Source: Candidatus Thorarchaeota archaeon
GTDB taxonomy: Archaea > Asgardarchaeota > Thorarchaeia > Thorarchaeales > Thorarchaeaceae
DNA length: 9,442 nt
Assembly: GCA_016839345.1 (NCBI GenBank)
Contig: JAEOUL010000178.1
Span: 1 to 9,442, forward strand
Direction: 5' to 3'
Every line of letters starts with the position of its first letter. Position 1 is the stretch's first letter. Below the pieces are notes generated by a model that saw nothing but the letters and a program-made list of their open reading frames with translations, did not search any database and had not been told where the DNA came from. The position numbers were made by a program, and so were the translations under genes. This document shows, piece by piece, positions 1 to 8,000 of this stretch.

Positions 1-845
1 TCGTTGGGCAACCCTTAACGGTTGTCTTAAGATTCCAAGATAATGAAACGGGCCAGTACATTCTTAATGATGGGGCTTCGGTGATTGGACATTGGGCTGG
101 ACCTGATGTAATATTCGTACCTGACATAGTGAAAAATTGGTGGCAGGCTGATTTCGATACTGCACTTGTTGGTGCAGGTGAATTCCTAGTCAATCTTGTT
201 TCTGCCGCTCCATACTTCGAAACATCCCCTCTAGAGATAAAAATCACTTCTCACTTCCTTACAAATCTTGATACCCCCACAGGTCCGTTAACTCCTCTGA
301 TATATGGAAGAGAATACAGCTTTGACTACTTTTTCGGAATGTCATACAATGGATCAGGTATCGATGGTGCAACTGTGGAGGTGACTGAAGAAGGATCCGA
401 GTGGGCAACTGTTGAAAACCCAGGCAATGGCTACTATAGCTTAACATTGGTACCAATGGAATCCAGTGACTTTAGCATTCGTGTTAAATTCCACAAGGTA
501 GGATTTGAGAATCAAACCCACACTCTATCATTTCTAGTGAATGACGTGGGAATCGAGGTGGTACCAATCTCTACATTTGTTGGACCAGAGCTCGCTCCCT
601 TTAGCATAGAGGTCCAGATCGTCGAATCAGACACAAGGGATTTGGTAGCTGATGCAAATGTAACTCTCGCAGTATATCGTCCTGGTGAACTTCTATACTA
701 TGATACAACTATGGACCAAGCAAGTTCTGGTGTGTATTCAACATCTATCCCTATGCCCGGGGCAGATACTGGAACATATACTGTTCGGATTTCAGTTGAG
801 AAGGAACATCATGAAATGGTCCAAGAATTCAGTGCGACACTCGTG
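1..845 (+). repeat. Three Ig-like extracellular modules (protein-level repeats)
   Basis: The modules are about 1-248 (partial), 249-542 and 543-845. Their closest counterparts in the downstream paralogue are its first module (NWWEADFDT region), its middle modules (NGYYSLTLVP against NGYYQVTITP) and its last, membrane-proximal module (PISTFVGPE... against MISGLTAVEG..., both ending in a KIEK/SVEK-type strand). The paralogue has eight modules in the same interval, so the difference looks like gain or loss of middle modules. Boundaries are approximate and come from recurring strand motifs, chiefly the FLVND junction. Confidence 0.6.
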
Positions 846-1649
846 CCATTAGCAGACACAAATGCGCGACTAATTAATACCCTACTTACATATTCGTGGC
901 AGATTGGTATCATAACAGCTTTTGCTATTACTGCAGTTGTAGGACAGAGAGTTCGCAAGCGTCGAATAATTGAGAAACGCACAATAGCAACTGCAATTAA
1001 AAATAGATTCAACGACGCGAATAACATTCTAGGATTCCTTATTCTCCACAAACTCAGCGGAGTGCCAATCTACTCAAAGGTATTTAAAGGCGGATTCGAA
1101 GAGGGAATGCTCTCTGCGTTCATCTCAGCTATAATGCATTTCAGAGAAGAGATGGAAGCTGGAGTGGCAGCGAACTATTCATTGATACCGATATCAGAAG
1201 TGATTCGTACAGTTACAACAGGCAATCTCATCTGTGCATTCATCACTGTGACGACTCCATCAGCTGAGCAGGAATCAAGAATGGTGAACTATGCCCGTGC
1301 AATCGGAATGATGCTCGATGAAACTTTAGCAATGCAGAGTGGAAAGGTGATTGATGCTAAGACAGGCAAGACCTTTGAGTGGCTTTTTGATGATCTTATG
1401 GATGCAAATCTAGTTCGTAGATATCAAAGAGGAGAGAAGAAGTTTCCAAAACCCTTGAGATTCATCGAAAACGCAATAAATCTAGAAGAAACTGAAGGGT
1501 CTTTTGACCTCATACGTTTGGTGCGGCTATTGGCTTCCACTGAAATATCTGAAGATGATGTTTACATTCATGTACTCAAAGCAATAGAGGGCGAATTCAT
1601 CCTTCCTGTTTATCCATACAACTCAGACAATGAACAATTCGAATTCTGA
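1..1649 (+). CDS. Partial single-pass surface protein: Ig-like stalk, membrane helix, cytosolic longin/roadblock-like domain
   Basis: The 5' end lies outside the window: the frame is open from the first full codon at position 3, and the in-frame GTG at 81 falls inside a folded module, so it is not the start. The visible part has 548 residues. Three beta-sandwich (Ig-like) modules span about 1-248, 249-542 and 543-845. A membrane helix follows (about 897-950), then the basic stop-transfer cluster RVRKRR, placing the C terminus in the cytosol. From about 1010 comes a beta-beta-helix-beta-beta-helix domain (FLILHKLSGVPIYSKVF, then EEGMLSAFISAIMHFREE) resembling longin or roadblock folds, and then a helical tail. 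It is a paralogue of the next gene: compare NWWQADFDT with NWWEADFDT and GGFEEG in both. A receptor or adhesin role coupled to cytosolic trafficking or GTPase control is inference; the fold name rests on pattern reading only. No T-run terminator is evident after the stop. Confidence 0.85.
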   Translation, partial: VGQPLTVVLRFQDNETGQYILNDGASVIGHWAGPDVIFVPDIVKNWWQADFDTALVGAGEFLVNLVSAAPYFETSPLEIKITSHFLTNLDTPTGPLTPLIYGREYSFDYFFGMSYNGSGIDGATVEVTEEGSEWATVENPGNGYYSLTLVPMESSDFSIRVKFHKVGFENQTHTLSFLVNDVGIEVVPISTFVGPELAPFSIEVQIVESDTRDLVADANVTLAVYRPGELLYYDTTMDQASSGVYSTSIPMPGADTGTYTVRISVEKEHHEMVQEFSATLVPLADTNARLINTLLTYSWQIGIITAFAITAVVGQRVRKRRIIEKRTIATAIKNRFNDANNILGFLILHKLSGVPIYSKVFKGGFEEGMLSAFISAIMHFREEMEAGVAANYSLIPISEVIRTVTTGNLICAFITVTTPSAEQESRMVNYARAIGMMLDETLAMQSGKVIDAKTGKTFEWLFDDLMDANLVRRYQRGEKKFPKPLRFIENAINLEETEGSFDLIRLVRLLASTEISEDDVYIHVLKAIEGEFILPVYPYNSDNEQFEF

Positions 1650-1764
1650 TTATTTATACACATAAGCTACTTCTATTGGTTATCCCTATGTTTCTACGCT
1701 TGATGTCGTCAGGAGATAACATATACAATATCATAAATGTAATTAGAACAATTACTTGAAACTA

Positions 1765-1782
1765 AAAAACCCAAATACTGTC
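1765..1782 (+). promoter_or_regulatory. Possible BRE/TATA-like promoter of the large surface protein gene
   Basis: An A-rich stretch leading into CCCAAATACT lies about 55 nt before the ATG at 1832. An archaeal start site about 25 nt downstream would leave a leader of roughly 30 nt containing the GGTGA ribosome binding site. The match to a TATA box is poor, and the gap also holds other AT-rich candidates (near 1650-1660 and 1719-1740), so this is a weak call. Confidence 0.2.
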
Positions 1783-1818
1783 TACTATTTGCGGCCATCA
1801 GTATAGTTTACATCATAA

Positions 1819-1823
1819 GGTGA
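1819..1823 (+). promoter_or_regulatory. Ribosome binding site that decides the start at 1832
   Basis: GGTGA, complementary to the archaeal 16S 3' end, overlaps the in-frame GTG at 1820 and touches the ATG at 1823, so neither can be the start it serves. The ATG at 1832 sits 8 nt downstream. The protein then begins MSRRILSS, with a normal positively charged n-region of a signal peptide. Confidence 0.6.
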
Positions 1824-1831
1824 TGAGGGAA

Positions 1832-4800
1832 ATGAGCAGACGAATCCTATCTTCGATATTATTGCTTTCAATGTTTATTGTCACAATGACATGGGTTCCC
1901 ACCATACCATTGGCAATCAACAATAGTTCAAACATCAACCTTCAAGATGACTCATCACCAATTAATGTTAAAGAAAATGAAGACACTCTCATTGAGGAAC
2001 TTGAATTTCTAAATTCAAAGACCCATAACCTTGCCTATGATGCGCCAATTGAAGGTATCCTAAACCCGGTGGAGGTAGAGCAGTCTGGTTACGCTGCTTC
2101 GGAGAACATCTCTGCACGAACTGATAGTTACCAGAATCTTGGATATGACTTACCTCTTGATGTGGATCATAACTGGATTGCAGATCAAGCTGAGGTTTCA
2201 GTTTGGAATCTTGAAAGGCTCTATGCAATTAATGGGAGCTTCTCTGAAGGAATTCCTGGGATAAATGAAAATCCTGACGGAAATCCAGACGGTACAGCCA
2301 TTTATTATCCTCTAGGTTGGTCTGCGAACAGTACTGACGGACCTTCAAGTTATACTGATGATGTACAATATGCAGCCTACGATGCAACAGGACGACAATA
2401 TGTAACAGTTGAAAGTCAAGGTGCAAAGGAGGGTCAAAATGCATTTGCACATGTCGCAGGAACAAGAATTGTTTGGACTCAATTTGTTCAAAATGCTCCC
2501 TACACAGAAGATTTTCTCTTTAGTTTCGACTATTTTTACTTGAGAGGTCCAATTGATGGTCCTGATGGTAATGATCCAGTTGTCGGAAATTGCAGCATTG
2601 CTCTCTTCATTGATGGGGCTGTGGTGTGGAACATGAGTCTCTTGCTCTTATCACAACGTGGCGTTTGGTTGAGTTCAGGAGTAATTCCGATTACTGTAAG
2701 TGGAGTTGCTAGTTCATTTCAACTTGAATTAGGTTTAATTATCGATGAAGAACTTATCTTGGACAAGAGAGATGATTATGATGGCGACCCCGGCCATATT
2801 GCAGATGGAATTGGAAACGCGGCTTACATCACCGCCTATTTAGATGATGTTTCATTCATAAAATCAATACCACCCACAGCTGAGCAAGTCCAGCTTGAAT
2901 TCACAACTGGAGGGGTATCAGAAACACTTACGGGATCCCTGGGTACCTACTACGCATCTATTCCAAATGCATCATATTGGACATCAACTCCTGTTCAAGT
3001 TGCTCTAACTTCAAACACAAGCATATCCTTCGATTATAAGACTCGTTTGTACTCCCATAGATTCACAGACTCAAATTGGAGGAATGATATCTCAAGTTTC
3101 GGAGTTTCGTACTTTGTAGATCATGGTTTAAGCTCAGATCTAACATTCTATACCTACGTGGGTTATCTGGGAGAATATGAAGACCCCGAGATGACAGTTG
3201 TATTTCCTTCAGACTGGGAGAATCTAACAGTATCTGATCCCTTCCTTACTGATCTTACTGGTACTTGCATTATTGGTAGTGGCTATGTAACTGTTCCCAC
3301 TTCAATAATTAATCGTCTAGGATGGTGGGAGGTCAAGCTAGAATCACCAAATTATGCCAAGTCGATTAAATCGCAGATACTCGATGCTGGATGGAGTGAT
3401 GAAACAATATTCAGAATTAATGACGAAACTCGTGCAGACATCACAATTGGAACTGATACACAAACTCTTGGTTTGCTGACTGATGTTAATATCACTTGGT
3501 TTAAACCATCTGATGTTATTTGGGTAACTGAACTGCGTTCAGGTGGTATTTTAGGTCAAATTTATAGTAGTTCACAGATTTTCACCTCCGGTTCATCTCC
3601 AGCTGGATTGTGGTGGATTGAGGTTTCTTGGGAAAATGGAACAGAGGTTGCTTATGATAGGGCTCAATTCGAGGTTCATCATTCCGCAAATCTAGTCGCT
3701 GACCCTGCTGAAATAACCACAGATACTGGGCTAACAATCAAAGGGATTGTCAGGTATACTGATGGAGATACAGGCGCCTATCTTACAGATGCTTCAGCAA
3801 TCTTGGTAGCAAATTGGTCGGGGAGTAGTATTCCTCTAATAGAAATTCGTGCCCAAAACTGGTGGGAAGCAGATTTTGACACTTCAATCACTGGAGCTGG
3901 GGAATTTATCATAGTGGTGAATGCTTCTCAACCATATTACGACGATGTGAGCTGCCAAATTACAGTCCGATCAATATTGGTGACACGACTTACATCTCCT
4001 AATGCACCCTGGACATCTGATGAATGGGGCCATATTGTTAGTCTCACATATCTCTACGAGTATTTTGATCCAAACACTGAAACATGGAGCTCTGTAGAAA
4101 ATGTTTCAGGTACTGTTTCTGCTAGTATCAATTGGACGAGTGCCGTTGTAACTGATAGTGGTTCAGGTTTTTACGTTGCGTATCTTGACTCAAGTCTAAT
4201 GGACTCGGGTACCTACCTGATAAATGCAACATTCAGTAATCCCCATCATCAGTCCAAACAGATATTGTTGACTCTAATAATATCCCAAATGACGAGTTCC
4301 CTCACGATAAGTCAGGAATTATCGGCACGTGTTAATATTTCAGAATCTTACATACTAAATATGTCATATACAGACAGTGGCGGTAATCCAGTCACGGATG
4401 CCATTGTAATTGTTGATAACGTTGTGCCTCCAACTGGTCTTTTCTACACAGGTATTAGTGAGAAGCCAGGTGAGCCAGGTAATTTTACAATAACTCTTAC
4501 TCCTCAGGGAGCTGGTGTCTTCACAATACGGTTCGTCGCAAATAGTACGAATGCACAAGATGCTAGCGCAGTCTTTGTCCTTGTAGTGAACGATGTTGAA
4601 ACTCAAGTTGTCATCCTTGGAACAGGCAGTGTGGATATTGGACTCACTGATGTCTACAATATGACCTTCCGATATGAGATGCTCAATGGCACAGGAATCG
4701 AGAATGCTTACATCAGCATCATTTATTCAGGTGGTGTCAAAGATGCGCTGAGTTGGGATTTGGCTGAAGCCACAAATGGTGATTACTCTGTCGAATTTAG

Positions 4801-6940
4801 TTCGATTGCATCTGGTACTTATCTCATTACAATTGCCGCTTTCAAACAATACTATCAACGCGCAACGAATGCGTTCTTCCTAATCGTAGGTGAAATATCC
4901 ACCAATTTTACGTCATTGAATGGGACAGCAGATCTTGTCAGTTTTGGAAAGGACTACCAACTCTTCGTTAGTTATTCTAATGGGTCCGGGTATGGTCTTG
5001 ATGGAGCTAATGTTTCTATCGTAAATGCTGAGCCTGAGGTAGGATTGACTTGGGAAAATGCTACTCCTCATGGACAAGGAATCTACTCCATCGTAATAAC
5101 ACCGCAAGTGGCGAATACATTCACACTATTGGTGCAAGCTAAACATGATAATCACGAAACTGGATTTGTATTGTTCACTCTCACCTCCACATCGATTGCG
5201 ACAACTCTAGTTATGCTCAACGCAAGTACGACTATTGCTTTTGATCAAAATTTCACCGTCAATCTTCTCTTTCAGGACGAAGACCTATCTGGACTGGAGG
5301 ATGCCTCAATAACGATTCAAAATTCTCCTGCTGGAGTTTCATTCTCAGAAATTGCTAATTTGACCAATGGATACTACCAAGTCACTATTACACCTCTTGA
5401 AGTTGGAACCTTCGACATTGTTTTCAAAGCCAGTAAGAATGGATACCAGAATGGTTATACTAGCTTCACATTGGGGGCAATCAGAATACCCACATCTCTT
5501 CGTACAGCTAGTGGTCTATCATCCGATACAATGATGTTTTCAGATGAATACAACCTCATTGTTCTCTATGAGCGATTAGACACAGACTTCAATGTTTCAA
5601 CCGCTACCATTGATGTGCAAGGTGTTCCCAGTACTGGTTTCTCCTATTCAATCGAAGAAACAATAAACGGATATGTTGTAACCATTATACCTGAACGGGT
5701 TGGAGGATGGACATTTACAATTACTGCTCAACTAGAAGGTTACGCAAGTAGTTCTATCGAATTCGTTCTCAATGCTAATCCAATAGAGATCCAAGCTGAA
5801 ATGATATCTGGTCTCACCGCGGTTGAGGGGACTGAATTCGATATAACAGTAAGAGTAACCACAAAAGTAACAAATGACCCTGTCACCGGTGCGCTAGTGT
5901 CCTTCAGAATGACACCTGGTGATACACCTCCAGCAGGTGAGTTCATTGGAATGGAGGAAACAAGCACCCCTGGAATCTATTCAGCATCATATAGCATTCC
6001 ACTCTATCTAGATACAACTCAGTATACATTGGAAATTAAAATTGAGAAAGACAATTACGTACTAATAGGTGAGGTTTTCACACAATCATTTGCTAAGTAT
6101 AATGATGACGTTCTTAGATGGACACCAATTATAATCGGGGGCAGCAGCTTTGTCATTGCATTTGTTGCCCTTTTAGCAGTAGTGCAAATTAATTCTAGAA
6201 GAAGGAAAGCCCAGTTAGCAACTGATCTGATCAATAAACGACGCTTCGATGATGCAGACAATATCATTGGTGTTATTGTTATGCACAAAAGGAGTGGCAT
6301 TCCAGTGTACTCGCGGATTGTGAAAGGTGGTTTTGAGGAGGGTATTGTTGCAGCCTTCATCTCAGCTGTCACTCATTTCAGGCAGGAGTTTGAGATGTTT
6401 GACGAAGAGGCAATGAAGGTGATTCCGATTTCAGATATCATTCGGGCTGTCCAAACTCGTAATCTGATTTGCGCCTTTATCACAATGCGATCCGCTTCAA
6501 TTGAACACAATAGGAAGATGGAGGATTATGGAATGCAGGTTGCTACATACTTGGATGATTTCTATACTGAAAGCAGACCCACAGGGACTCTGGACTCGAG
6601 AATAGCAGAGATACTTGATTATGTATATGATGAAACAATGGATGGAAACCTGATTAAATTCTATAAGGCTGAACCAGATCAGAAATTCCCACGACGTTAT
6701 CGGATCCTTGAACAATTGTTTGAGGATATTGTGAGTCGGCACTGCTCGAGACCGGTCTACTTAGCTCATGGTCTCGCAACTTACGGTGTTTCTGAAGCAC
6801 ACGGTTGCACTCTTGTTCTTGAGGCTATAGAAAAGAGCATTATTGTACAATGTGAGGAGCACGAACCAACCATCGAAGATATGGAGTTTACAGATTTCTT
6901 TAAAAAACGCAATAGCAAAGATACTGATTCATCTACATAA
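1832..6940 (+). CDS. Giant single-pass surface protein: signal peptide, jelly-roll, eight Ig-like modules, membrane helix, longin/roadblock-like domain
   Basis: 1702 residues from the ATG at 1832; GTG 1820 and ATG 1823 are in frame but overlap the ribosome binding site. Residues 1-30 form a signal peptide (MSRRILSS, hydrophobic core, then polar NNSSN). Residues about 125-350 look like a carbohydrate-binding-type jelly roll ending in the typical LDDVSF strand. About 350-618 is further beta-rich sequence (GWWEVKLESPNY; WWIEVSWENGTE). About 620-1424 holds eight ~100-residue Ig-like modules. The membrane helix is about 1432-1453, followed by NSRRRK. Residues about 1470-1590 carry the domain shared with the upstream paralogue (VIVMHKRSGIPVYSRIV, FEEGIVAAFISAVTHFRQEF), then a helical tail to KKRNSKDTDSST. 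About thirty N-glycosylation sequons lie outside the membrane and none inside. Likely a surface adhesin or receptor (inference). The 71-bp gap to the next gene allows co-transcription. Confidence 0.9.
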   Translation: MSRRILSSILLLSMFIVTMTWVPTIPLAINNSSNINLQDDSSPINVKENEDTLIEELEFLNSKTHNLAYDAPIEGILNPVEVEQSGYAASENISARTDSYQNLGYDLPLDVDHNWIADQAEVSVWNLERLYAINGSFSEGIPGINENPDGNPDGTAIYYPLGWSANSTDGPSSYTDDVQYAAYDATGRQYVTVESQGAKEGQNAFAHVAGTRIVWTQFVQNAPYTEDFLFSFDYFYLRGPIDGPDGNDPVVGNCSIALFIDGAVVWNMSLLLLSQRGVWLSSGVIPITVSGVASSFQLELGLIIDEELILDKRDDYDGDPGHIADGIGNAAYITAYLDDVSFIKSIPPTAEQVQLEFTTGGVSETLTGSLGTYYASIPNASYWTSTPVQVALTSNTSISFDYKTRLYSHRFTDSNWRNDISSFGVSYFVDHGLSSDLTFYTYVGYLGEYEDPEMTVVFPSDWENLTVSDPFLTDLTGTCIIGSGYVTVPTSIINRLGWWEVKLESPNYAKSIKSQILDAGWSDETIFRINDETRADITIGTDTQTLGLLTDVNITWFKPSDVIWVTELRSGGILGQIYSSSQIFTSGSSPAGLWWIEVSWENGTEVAYDRAQFEVHHSANLVADPAEITTDTGLTIKGIVRYTDGDTGAYLTDASAILVANWSGSSIPLIEIRAQNWWEADFDTSITGAGEFIIVVNASQPYYDDVSCQITVRSILVTRLTSPNAPWTSDEWGHIVSLTYLYEYFDPNTETWSSVENVSGTVSASINWTSAVVTDSGSGFYVAYLDSSLMDSGTYLINATFSNPHHQSKQILLTLIISQMTSSLTISQELSARVNISESYILNMSYTDSGGNPVTDAIVIVDNVVPPTGLFYTGISEKPGEPGNFTITLTPQGAGVFTIRFVANSTNAQDASAVFVLVVNDVETQVVILGTGSVDIGLTDVYNMTFRYEMLNGTGIENAYISIIYSGGVKDALSWDLAEATNGDYSVEFSSIASGTYLITIAAFKQYYQRATNAFFLIVGEISTNFTSLNGTADLVSFGKDYQLFVSYSNGSGYGLDGANVSIVNAEPEVGLTWENATPHGQGIYSIVITPQVANTFTLLVQAKHDNHETGFVLFTLTSTSIATTLVMLNASTTIAFDQNFTVNLLFQDEDLSGLEDASITIQNSPAGVSFSEIANLTNGYYQVTITPLEVGTFDIVFKASKNGYQNGYTSFTLGAIRIPTSLRTASGLSSDTMMFSDEYNLIVLYERLDTDFNVSTATIDVQGVPSTGFSYSIEETINGYVVTIIPERVGGWTFTITAQLEGYASSSIEFVLNANPIEIQAEMISGLTAVEGTEFDITVRVTTKVTNDPVTGALVSFRMTPGDTPPAGEFIGMEETSTPGIYSASYSIPLYLDTTQYTLEIKIEKDNYVLIGEVFTQSFAKYNDDVLRWTPIIIGGSSFVIAFVALLAVVQINSRRRKAQLATDLINKRRFDDADNIIGVIVMHKRSGIPVYSRIVKGGFEEGIVAAFISAVTHFRQEFEMFDEEAMKVIPISDIIRAVQTRNLICAFITMRSASIEHNRKMEDYGMQVATYLDDFYTESRPTGTLDSRIAEILDYVYDETMDGNLIKFYKAEPDQKFPRRYRILEQLFEDIVSRHCSRPVYLAHGLATYGVSEAHGCTLVLEAIEKSIIVQCEEHEPTIEDMEFTDFFKKRNSKDTDSST
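3689..6103 (+). repeat. Array of eight ~100-residue Ig-like modules within the giant surface protein
   Basis: Approximate module starts are 3689, 3974, 4286, 4592, 4892, 5189, 5477 and 5774, with spacing of 285 to 330 bp. Each begins with a strand of the type T-x-L/V followed by a turn, has a middle G-x-x-V/I-x-D-A-x-V/I strand (for example NPVTDAIVIV, GLEDASITI, GLDGANVSI), a GxY strand (NGYYQVTITP, QGIYSIVITP, NGDYSVEF), a GTF/GTY strand (VGTFDIVFKA, SGTYLITIAA) and a closing F-x-L strand (FVLVVN, FFLIVG, TSFTLG). The modules have diverged strongly in DNA sequence, so this is an old expansion rather than a tandem DNA repeat. A stiff stalk holding the N-terminal domain away from the membrane is the natural reading. 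Confidence 0.75.
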
Positions 6941-7011
6941 GCCTAGTACGAATTGATGATAGGTGAATTATTATCTCAGACTGAACACTGGATATCCGGA
7001 GACAGATATTC

Positions 7012-7701
7012 ATGAGTCCGGGATTTCTTAGTGACAAACGAGCTGTGGCTGCCATCATCATCGGTGCAATACTAGCGATTGTGGCATATGTCTTTGTCAG
7101 ACCAATTGACCGTACTATATCATACGTTGTTTTTGGTGTTGCCGCTATTCTTTTTGTCTATGCTTGCATCATGGATGTGGCTGATGAGTTCGAGCCAACC
7201 GTTAAACCAAAACCTAAAGCTAGACCTATACCTGAACCTGAACGCGAGCCTGTTGCTGAAGAACACGCAGAGGAGTATGTTCCAGAGGTTGAAGCTCCTG
7301 CTGCAGCGGTTACTAAGCTACCCATTGAAACTATAGAGGGCATAGGAGAGGTCTATGGCAAGGAACTGAAGGATGCAGGAATAGCCACAGTTGCAGACCT
7401 TATGGTGGCTGATGCTGAAAAGGTGGCTGAAGTCTGTGATGTCAACAAAGAGCAGGCAGAACGGTGGATTGCTATGAGTAGGTTTGCTTGGCTTGAAGAA
7501 GTATCAGAAGAGGATGCTGAGGCAATCGTCTTTGCTACAGGTATAACCGATCTCAAAACATTAGCCAAGGCTTCCGCTGAAGACATCTATGAGAAGATTC
7601 AGACTGCTTTGGATGAGGGTGATGTAAGAGTTCCAGCTGGATACAAGTTCAGCAAGAAACAAATCCAGACTTGGATAGATGCTGCCAAAAGATTGACTTG
7701 A
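7012..7701 (+). CDS. Two-helix membrane protein with cytosolic DUF4332-like helix-hairpin-helix region
   Basis: 229 residues. The ATG at 7012 has GGAG (6998-7001) 10 nt upstream. Residues about 11-30 and 37-54 are membrane helices, joined by the short loop RPIDRT. Residues about 58-102 are a low-complexity Pro/Lys/Glu linker (VKPKPKARPIPEPEREP). Residues about 103-229 match the DUF4332 pattern: a first helix-hairpin-helix IEGIGEVYGKELKDAGI, the ATVADLMVAD segment, a middle helix QAERWIAMSRFAWL, a second hairpin-like unit (SEEDAEAIVFATGITDLKTL) and a closing QTWIDAAKRL. The second unit lacks the Gly-x-Gly of a standard hairpin. Helix-hairpin-helix units usually bind DNA or mediate protein contacts; membrane tethering makes a contact or scaffold role at least as likely (inference). 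The gene lies 71 bp after the giant surface protein, with a terminator just after it, so it is probably last in that transcript. Confidence 0.88.
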   Translation: MSPGFLSDKRAVAAIIIGAILAIVAYVFVRPIDRTISYVVFGVAAILFVYACIMDVADEFEPTVKPKPKARPIPEPEREPVAEEHAEEYVPEVEAPAAAVTKLPIETIEGIGEVYGKELKDAGIATVADLMVADAEKVAEVCDVNKEQAERWIAMSRFAWLEEVSEEDAEAIVFATGITDLKTLAKASAEDIYEKIQTALDEGDVRVPAGYKFSKKQIQTWIDAAKRLT

Positions 7702-7718
7702 CTCTTTGAAACATTATC

Positions 7719-7763
7719 CAACGCGGTGAATGTGTAGCCTCGCCGCGTTGACTTCATTTTTTT
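7719..7763 (+). terminator. Hairpin plus T7 terminator after the DUF4332 gene
   Basis: CAACGCGGTGA (7719-7729) pairs with TCGCCGCGTTG (7740-7750): 11 bp with one G-U pair around a 10-nt loop. ACTTCA and then seven T residues (7757-7763) follow. It begins 17 nt after the stop at 7701. The form is that of a bacterial intrinsic terminator. In archaea the T-run is the main signal, so the stem may add strength or protect the 3' end. Confidence 0.75.
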
Positions 7764-8000
7764 CGACCCCCTGTCCCCTTTGCTTCTCTTGGAACTTGAA
7801 TTCTAAGGTGCGTTTCTGTAGGATTTCCCGCCTTCTAGTTCCCCTCTGTGCGTATATTGTCTTGATGTACTCTATGTATTATTCTGGTAATACCTGGGTC
7901 CAGCTCTCCATAACGCCAAGTATTATTAAGAATTCCAGTGGATACATACGAAGAAGAGGTGTGTTGTACCACACTAACTAAAACATACGGTGAAGCGAAT
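7764..8000. other. Intergenic stretch without a convincing gene
   Basis: The left half (about 7764-7850) is pyrimidine-rich on the + strand with short C runs. The only open frame here of any length begins with an ATG inside the terminator hairpin (7730), has no ribosome binding site and an implausible composition, so it is not called. AAGTATTATTAAG (about 7917-7929) could be a TATA-like element for the small gene at 8001. GTGTG and CACAC (about 7960-7975) form a weak 5-bp inverted repeat. Nothing stronger is visible. Confidence 0.5.

Noticed and set aside
1679..1720. GTTATC and GATAAC inverted repeat in the gap after the first gene.
   Set aside because: Only 6 bp with a 30-nt spacer and no T-run after it; expected by chance in AT-rich DNA.
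1819..1831. Start of the giant protein at GTG 1820 or ATG 1823.
   Set aside because: Both overlap the GGTGA ribosome binding site, which is correctly spaced only for ATG 1832; the added residues do not help the signal peptide.
3689..6103. A tandem DNA repeat or CRISPR-like array.
   Set aside because: Periodicity exists only at protein level; the DNA of successive modules has diverged and there are no short identical repeats with spacers.
6055..6372. A 105-codon minus-strand frame opposite the membrane and cytosolic parts of the giant protein.
   Set aside because: It lies wholly inside a confident coding region on the other strand whose paralogue is conserved there; its sequence is an antisense image of that region.
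7079..7336. An 85-codon plus-strand frame inside the DUF4332 gene, with a hydrophobic start.
   Set aside because: Out-of-frame image of the membrane helices and repetitive linker of the real gene; no ribosome binding site.
7730..7981. An 83-codon plus-strand frame (Cys- and Ser-rich) after the DUF4332 gene.
   Set aside because: Its ATG is in the loop of the terminator hairpin, there is no ribosome binding site, and the composition is what pyrimidine-rich non-coding DNA gives.
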